Source: Micromonosporaceae bacterium (GTDB lineage: Bacteria > Actinomycetota > Actinomycetes > Mycobacteriales > Micromonosporaceae). Taken from it: a stretch of DNA of 45,607 bases. Every line of letters begins with the position of its first letter. Position 1 is the stretch's first letter. Both the position numbers and the translations under genes were made by a program. Of the stretch, positions 40,863 to 45,607 are shown piece by piece. The notes beneath the pieces are model-generated. The model was not told the DNA's origin. It worked only from the letters and a program-made list of their open reading frames with translations, and searched no databases. The stretch is from positions 1 through 45,607 of the forward strand of contig WHTQ01000032.1 in assembly GCA_009377645.1 (NCBI GenBank), given 5' to 3'.

Positions 40863-43800
40863 TCAACCGGGGTTGAGCCGATCGGCCAGCTCGTCCGGCA
40901 CCGGCACGCCGATCTCCGCGAACAGGTCGTACGCCGCCCGCCAAGCGCGCCGTGCGTCCTGCCGGCTGCCGGTGGCGTCCTCGATGTGCCCGAGCACGGT
41001 CAGCGTACGGGCCTGGCCGATCCGATGCCGAGTCTCACGGTGGATCTCAAGCGCCTGCTCGACCCGCTCCCGAGCCATCCCGTACTCCCGCTGGCTGTGA
41101 AGAATCTCGGCCAGCAGGGTGGTCGCCTGGCCCTCCAGTACCCGGTAGCCGATCGCCCGGGCATGTTCCAGCGCCTCCTGGGCGGTCGTGCTGGCTCCCA
41201 CCAGGTCGCGGTTGCGCCGCTGGGCGGCGGCCAGGCCGAGCAGCGCGACGGTCTCCGTGCGACGTGATCCGGCGTGCCGCGCCAGCTCCAGGGCCTGCCG
41301 GTGGTAGTTGAGCGCGGCTTCGGGTTCCTGGTGGTGCAGCTCGCCCAATGTGGTGCAGGCCCCGGCCTCCACCTGGCGGTCACCGATCTCGGCCGCCAGG
41401 GTCAGGGCTTGCCGGGCCAGCTCGGCCGCCTCGGTGCGGCGGCCGGTCGTCTCGCACACCGAGCCGAGCTCCTGGAGGCTAGCCGCCACGCCAGACCGAT
41501 CCCCGGTGTCCCGGTACTGTGCCAGCGCCTCGGTGAGGTGCTTCCGCGCGCGATCGAGGTCCCCGAGGTCGAGGGAGGCGCGACCGAGGCTGTGGAGCGC
41601 GACCGCCTCGCCGTGCCGATAACCGAGTTCCCGGTTGAAGTCCAGCGCCTGACTGAGATGGTCGACTGCATCTCGCAGCCGCCCACACTCGCGGTCGATC
41701 ACACCCAGGTTGACCAGATTGACGGCCTGCCCACCCAGATCACCCCGGTCCCGGTTCAGCTGCAGACCTCGGCGGTGGTGACCAGCTGACTGCGCCAGCT
41801 GGCCAAGATCCTGGCGGATCATTCCCAAGTTGGTCTGCGCCGCGGCCTGGGAGTGTGTCCACCCGGCCTGCCCGGCCAAGCCGACCGCAGCATCGTAATG
41901 GGCCAGCGCGTCCGGGTAGCGGGCCTGGGTCTGACAAAGGTGGGCAAGGCTGAAGTGGGCGGCGGCCTGAGCCTGCGGATCACCGTGGCGTTCCGCGGCG
42001 GCCAGTGCCGCGCCGGCCGCCCGGGTCCAGTCTGGCAGCAGCCGGCCCTGCCAGAAGTAGCCGCGGAGCCGGTCGGCAAGCAGCCAGGACTGGGAGGGGT
42101 GCAGGTTCCGGGCGGCAGCCACGATCGCGGCGATCAGGTTGGTCCGTTCCGCATCCAGCCACACCAGCGCGTCGGTCAGCCCAGCTAAGCTCACCGCCGG
42201 GGCGGACTCGGGCGGTGGGATGGAAAGGCGCAGCATCTGTGGGTGCAGCAGGTTGGCGGCTCGGTCGGCGGTGTACAGGTAACTGTCCAGGAGCCGCCCG
42301 AGCGCTGCGGCGCGCTCGTCGTCCCGGTCTCCGGCCTCGGTGAGCCGGGTCGCGAACCGGCGTAGCAGGTCGTGGAATGTGTATCGGTCCGGAGCATGCT
42401 CTTCGATCAGGTGGGAGCTGACCAGCCGACGCAGCAGCCGTTGAACGTTCTCGACGGTGGTGGCGGTCAGTGCGGCCGCGGCCGGCGGCGTCACGTCCGG
42501 GCCGGGCACCAGCCCCAGCAGCCGGAACAGCCGCTGCGCCGGTGCCGGGATCGCGTGGTAGGACAGCTCGAACGCCCCCCAGACCGCGCTCGTGTCGTCG
42601 TCCCCCGCCCGCAGTGTGGCGAGGGGGTCGCCGGTGGTCAATTCGCTGACGTATCGGGCAATTGTCTGGTGCGGTCGCTCGGCGATGTGCGCAGCCGCGA
42701 TCCGCAGCGCCAGCGCGAGCTGCGCGCACGCCCCGGCCAGGGCGCGGCTAGCTTCCGGCTCTGCCGCGACCCGTTCGGCGGCGATCAGCCGGGCGAGCAG
42801 GTCCTGCGCCTCCCCCTGGGTGAAGACGTCGAGCTCCACGGTCCGTGCCCCGTCCCGGGCGACCAGCCCGGAGAGGTGGTTCCGGCTGGTTGCCAGCACG
42901 AGGCAACCAGGCGAGCCGGGAAGCAGCGGTCGGACCTGGTCAGCCGAACCGGCGTTGTCCAGAACCACCATCACCCGTCGTCCGGCAAGCTGCGACCGGA
43001 AGCGAGCCGCGGCCGCCACCTCGTCGGCCGGGATCTGGTCGGGTGAAACGCCCAGCGAACGCAGCAGCCACGCGAGAGCGTCGACGGGCCGGAGCGGTTC
43101 CCCAGCGGCGTGTCCTCGGAGGTCGAGATACAGCTGGCCATCCGGGAACTGGCCAGCGACCTGGTGTGCCCAGTGAACCGCAAGTGCGGTTTTCCCCACC
43201 CCCGCCGTCCCGTTGATGACCGCGATTATCACCGGGCCTGGCTGGCCGGGCCCTACTCCGGTGAGCAGGTTGCCCAGCTGCTTGAGCGCGTCGGCGCGTC
43301 CGGTGAACTCCGGGACGTCAGCCGGGAGCTCCCGCGGGCGCGGAACGGGTTCCGGCGAGGTCTTGCCCACCACCCGTGACACCGGTGCGGCGGGGGCGGC
43401 CGGTACCTCCAGCTCAGGATCGCGGTTCAGGATCGCCTGGTGCAGCCGCTGCAGCTCGGGCCCGGGCTCGATCCCGAGCTCATCGCGCAGCCGCCGCCGG
43501 ACGCTTCGGTAGGCGGCCAGCGCGTCGCCCTGCCTGCCGGCCTGGTGAAACGCCAGCATCAGAGCCCGGTGTACCCCCTCGCGATGCGGATGGAGCTGCG
43601 CCAGCTCCAACAGCTCGGGAACCAGCCGCCCCCCGGCGCCGGTCGCCAGCTGGAGGCCGATGCACTCCTCCTGCGCCAGAACTCGTTCCTCGTCGAGGGA
43701 GGCCGCGAGGTGCCGCGCGGCCCCGGTGTCGATGTCGGCCAGGGCCGGGCCGCGCCACAATTCCAGCCCGGCCCGATAAGCCCGGGTCGCCTCGTCACCG

Positions 43801-44156
43801 CTGCCGTTGGCGGCGGCGGTGCGGGCGTGACCGACCAGCCGGCGGAACTCGAGCAGGTCGAGCTGACCAGGTGCCACCGCGATGTGGTAACCCCCTGGAT
43901 CGGTGACGATGAGCCGATCAGCGGCACCAGCCCGGACCAGCTGCCGGCGGAGTCGGGAGATGCAGCCCTGTAGCTGGTTGCGGGCGCCCGGCGGCGGGCG
44001 GTTCTCCCAGACCGCCTCGAACAGCCGGCCGTTCGGCACCGTCCGCCGAGCGTGCAGGAGCAGCACCGCGAGGAGGCTGCGCTCCCGGCCAGACTTGATC
44101 GCTACTTCCCCGGTAGCGTCGCGAACGCGCAGCGGGCCAAGGATCTCGAACTGCAT
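40863..44156 (-). CDS. AfsR/SARP-type transcriptional regulator with NB-ARC and TPR domains
   Basis: 1097 residues from the ATG at 44156 (M-Q-F-E-I-L-G-P-L-R-V), preceded by GGAAGG; a GTG at 44213 is less likely. OmpR-like DNA-binding domain (about 1-90), bacterial transcriptional activation domain (about 95-240), NB-ARC with P-loop G-T-A-G-V-G-K-T-A-L (about 320-329) and V-M-V-V-L-D-N-A-G, then about eight TPR units (about 690-1080). AfsR-type proteins activate secondary-metabolite genes. It faces the truncated cluster and could be its former activator. A TACTAT -10 candidate is at 44229-44234 (minus). Confidence 0.9.
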   Translation of the reverse strand: MQFEILGPLRVRDATGEVAIKSGRERSLLAVLLLHARRTVPNGRLFEAVWENRPPPGARNQLQGCISRLRRQLVRAGAADRLIVTDPGGYHIAVAPGQLDLLEFRRLVGHARTAAANGSGDEATRAYRAGLELWRGPALADIDTGAARHLAASLDEERVLAQEECIGLQLATGAGGRLVPELLELAQLHPHREGVHRALMLAFHQAGRQGDALAAYRSVRRRLRDELGIEPGPELQRLHQAILNRDPELEVPAAPAAPVSRVVGKTSPEPVPRPRELPADVPEFTGRADALKQLGNLLTGVGPGQPGPVIIAVINGTAGVGKTALAVHWAHQVAGQFPDGQLYLDLRGHAAGEPLRPVDALAWLLRSLGVSPDQIPADEVAAAARFRSQLAGRRVMVVLDNAGSADQVRPLLPGSPGCLVLATSRNHLSGLVARDGARTVELDVFTQGEAQDLLARLIAAERVAAEPEASRALAGACAQLALALRIAAAHIAERPHQTIARYVSELTTGDPLATLRAGDDDTSAVWGAFELSYHAIPAPAQRLFRLLGLVPGPDVTPPAAAALTATTVENVQRLLRRLVSSHLIEEHAPDRYTFHDLLRRFATRLTEAGDRDDERAAALGRLLDSYLYTADRAANLLHPQMLRLSIPPPESAPAVSLAGLTDALVWLDAERTNLIAAIVAAARNLHPSQSWLLADRLRGYFWQGRLLPDWTRAAGAALAAAERHGDPQAQAAAHFSLAHLCQTQARYPDALAHYDAAVGLAGQAGWTHSQAAAQTNLGMIRQDLGQLAQSAGHHRRGLQLNRDRGDLGGQAVNLVNLGVIDRECGRLRDAVDHLSQALDFNRELGYRHGEAVALHSLGRASLDLGDLDRARKHLTEALAQYRDTGDRSGVAASLQELGSVCETTGRRTEAAELARQALTLAAEIGDRQVEAGACTTLGELHHQEPEAALNYHRQALELARHAGSRRTETVALLGLAAAQRRNRDLVGASTTAQEALEHARAIGYRVLEGQATTLLAEILHSQREYGMARERVEQALEIHRETRHRIGQARTLTVLGHIEDATGSRQDARRAWRAAYDLFAEIGVPVPDELADRLNPG

Positions 44157-44425
44157 GGGCACCTTCCGACACACGGCCCCGGAGGTGGGCTCAAACAACG
44201 GAACATCGAACAACTCGGAAGCGTACCCATAGTAAGCCGTAACGGCTGGCCGGGTTCTGCCTACGGAGCTGACGGGTCGGCTGCGACGCTGGTCAGGTCT
44301 GATGGAAGCAGCAGGTATGACCAGGAGTTGTGGATGCGGGACCTGATCTTGGGCGCGGCGTACCTTCCTCGGTGATCAACCACTGGAGGATGCCGGCGGG
44401 CCAACGCCGGCGAGGAAGGACGTCG

Positions 44426-45471
44426 ATGTTGAGCGTAGTACCCGATGACGATGATGCCCGCGCCGACGTGGCCGCGGGTCTGGACGAGATCGTGCGCGAG
44501 GGCGCCCGGCGGATGCTGGCCGCCGCCCTGGAGGCCGAGGCGGCCGCGGTGATCGAGGCCCTGGCCGACCAGGTCGACGAGGCGGGTCGGCGGCTGGTGC
44601 GCCGCAACGGGCACGCCCGCCCGCGCACGGTGACCACCGCGGCGGGGGAGGTGGAGGTCTCGGCGCCGCGGGTCGATGACCGCCGTGTCGACGAGGCGAC
44701 CGGCGAGAAGCAGCGGTTCCGCTCGGAGATCCTGCCGCCCTGGTGCCGGCGGAGCCCGAAGGTCACCGAGGTGCTGCCGCTGCTGTATCTGCATGGGATG
44801 AGCTCGGGGGACTTCGCCCCGGCGCTGGAGGGGTTCTTCGGGTCCGCGGCGGGCCTGTCCGCGTCGGTGGTCACCCGACTGACCCGCCAGTGGCAGGACG
44901 AGCAGCGTGCCTTCGCTGACCGGGACCTCTCCGGGCAGGACTACGTCTACGTCTGGGCCGACGGATCCATGTCAACGTCCGGCTCGACGAGGCCCGGTTG
45001 TGCCTGTTGGTGCTGGTCGGGGTCCGCGCCGACGGACGCAAGGAGCTGATCACCCTGGCCGATGGGCACCGTGAGTCCACCGAGTCGTGGGCCGACCTGC
45101 TGCGCGACGCCCGCCGGCGCGGGATGCGCGCCCCGGTGCTCGCGATCGGCGACGGCGCGCTGGGGTTCTGGGCGGGGCTGCGCGAGGTGTTCCCCGAGAC
45201 CCGCGAGCAGCGCTGTTGGGTGCACAAGGCCGCCAACGTGCTCAACTGCCTGCCGAAGTCGGCGCAGCCCGCGGCCCGCCGCGCGCTGGCCGAGATCCGC
45301 GACGCTGAGGACCGTGAGCACGCCGAGACCGCCATCACCGAGTTCGAACGGACCTACGGTGCGAAGTACCCGAAGGCCGTGAGCAAGATCCTCGACGATC
45401 GGGAGGCGCTACTCGCGTTCTACGCCTTCCCCGCCGAGCACTGGATCCACCTCAAGACCACCAACCCGATC
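44426..45471 (+). pseudogene. IS256-family transposase, frameshifted and 3'-truncated
   Basis: Starts with M-L-S-V-V-P-D-D-D-D after GAGGAAGGA. Typical IS256 motifs: Y-L-H-G-M-S-S-G-D-F (about 115-124) and Y-V-Y-V-W-A-D-G with the first catalytic Asp. One base is missing at about 44964 (GACGGATCCATG), so H-V-N-V-R-L-D-E-A-R and the rest lie in the next frame: A-I-G-D-G-A-L-G-F-W (second Asp), Q-R-C-W-V-H-K-A, E-H-W-I-H-L-K-T-T-N-P-I. Family proteins continue I-E-S-x-F with the last catalytic Glu; here similarity stops at 45471. The left end may lie near 44300, but no inverted repeat can be verified. Confidence 0.85.
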
Positions 45472-45607
45472 TGGGTGTTGTACTTCCAGGGCTGGTCGGG
45501 GCGTTGCTTCCCCGGCCAGCGCTCGCCGTGGTCGGCCCCGACCCTGAACGCGATTGACGCCGTGAGGCTGTCTTGGATTCGAAGTGTCGGGTCGGCCACA
45601 TGGGCGC
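45472..45607. other. Unrelated sequence joined to the broken IS256 element
   Basis: After the T-T-N-P-I codons the expected transposase end is replaced by sequence with high GC at third positions in two frames. The plus frame reads V-L-Y-F-Q-G-W-S-G-R-C-F-P-G-Q-R and a minus frame reads H-G-E-R-W-P-G-K-Q-R-P-D-Q-P-W-K. I cannot assign either. It may be part of a second mobile element inserted into the first. Confidence 0.4.

Noticed and set aside
44281-44360. Left inverted repeat of the IS256 element
   Set aside because: The right end is missing, so no pair can be compared and the boundary cannot be placed.

Overview
The window is very GC-rich, with strong G/C bias at third codon positions, many GTG starts and dense stop/start overlaps (ATGA, GTGA). 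Together with an M. tuberculosis-like moxR1 / DUF58 / VWA / fabG / inhA / hemH gene order, this points to a high-GC actinomycete; a Micromonosporaceae member is my best guess. Both window ends cut through genes, and the right end lies in damaged transposon sequence.

Left part (1-16 kb), mostly core genes: the tail of a polytopic mannosyltransferase; a YdbS/YdbT-like pair of bacterial PH-domain membrane proteins; a 64-residue Cys-rich protein; the moxR1-DUF58-VWA operon; fabG, inhA-type enoyl-ACP reductase and ferrochelatase; a HAD phosphatase; an Asp23/Gls24 envelope protein broken by a one-base frameshift; NfeD and SPFH membrane proteins; a SpoU-type RNA methyltransferase; an exonuclease/polymerase of the Pol I superfamily; and a MocA/MobA-like nucleotidyltransferase.

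Middle (16-25 kb): a decayed dihydrofolate-reductase-like relic, an ArsB-type transporter with two compensating frameshifts, a DUF1707 protein, a NarL-type two-component system, three coupled membrane-anchored exported proteins, a convergent large membrane protein and a FolP2-type dihydropteroate synthase paralogue. The folP2 leader carries a CebR/CelR-like operator and competing hairpins.

A single long co-directional block runs from about 25.2 to 35.6 kb: DUF4129 protein, membrane protein, MoxR ATPase, DUF58 protein, membrane protein, CoxD-like ATPase, CoxE-like VWA protein, then a form II CO-dehydrogenase-like molybdo-flavoenzyme (coxS, coxL, coxM). A perfect 18-bp hairpin closes it. The CoxD/CoxE junction lies in the centre of a perfect 64-bp palindrome that supplies the stop codon of one gene and the start codon of the next. 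A 14-bp tandem repeat separates coxE from coxS.

Right part (35.6-45.6 kb), accessory: a leftward cluster of a lyase of the argininosuccinate-lyase type, an ATP-grasp ligase, an FAD/NAD(P)-binding oxidoreductase and a conserved hypothetical protein. It resembles a small-molecule pathway whose first gene has lost its N-terminal third. At the break it abuts, head to head, an NTF2/SnoaL-like gene that has lost its start, so one deletion or rearrangement joint explains both. An AfsR/SARP-type regulator and a frameshifted, truncated IS256-family transposase follow.

At least eleven genes show an extended -10 hexamer ([T/C]ANNNT) exactly 6-7 nt before the start codon, suggesting heavy use of leaderless transcripts.
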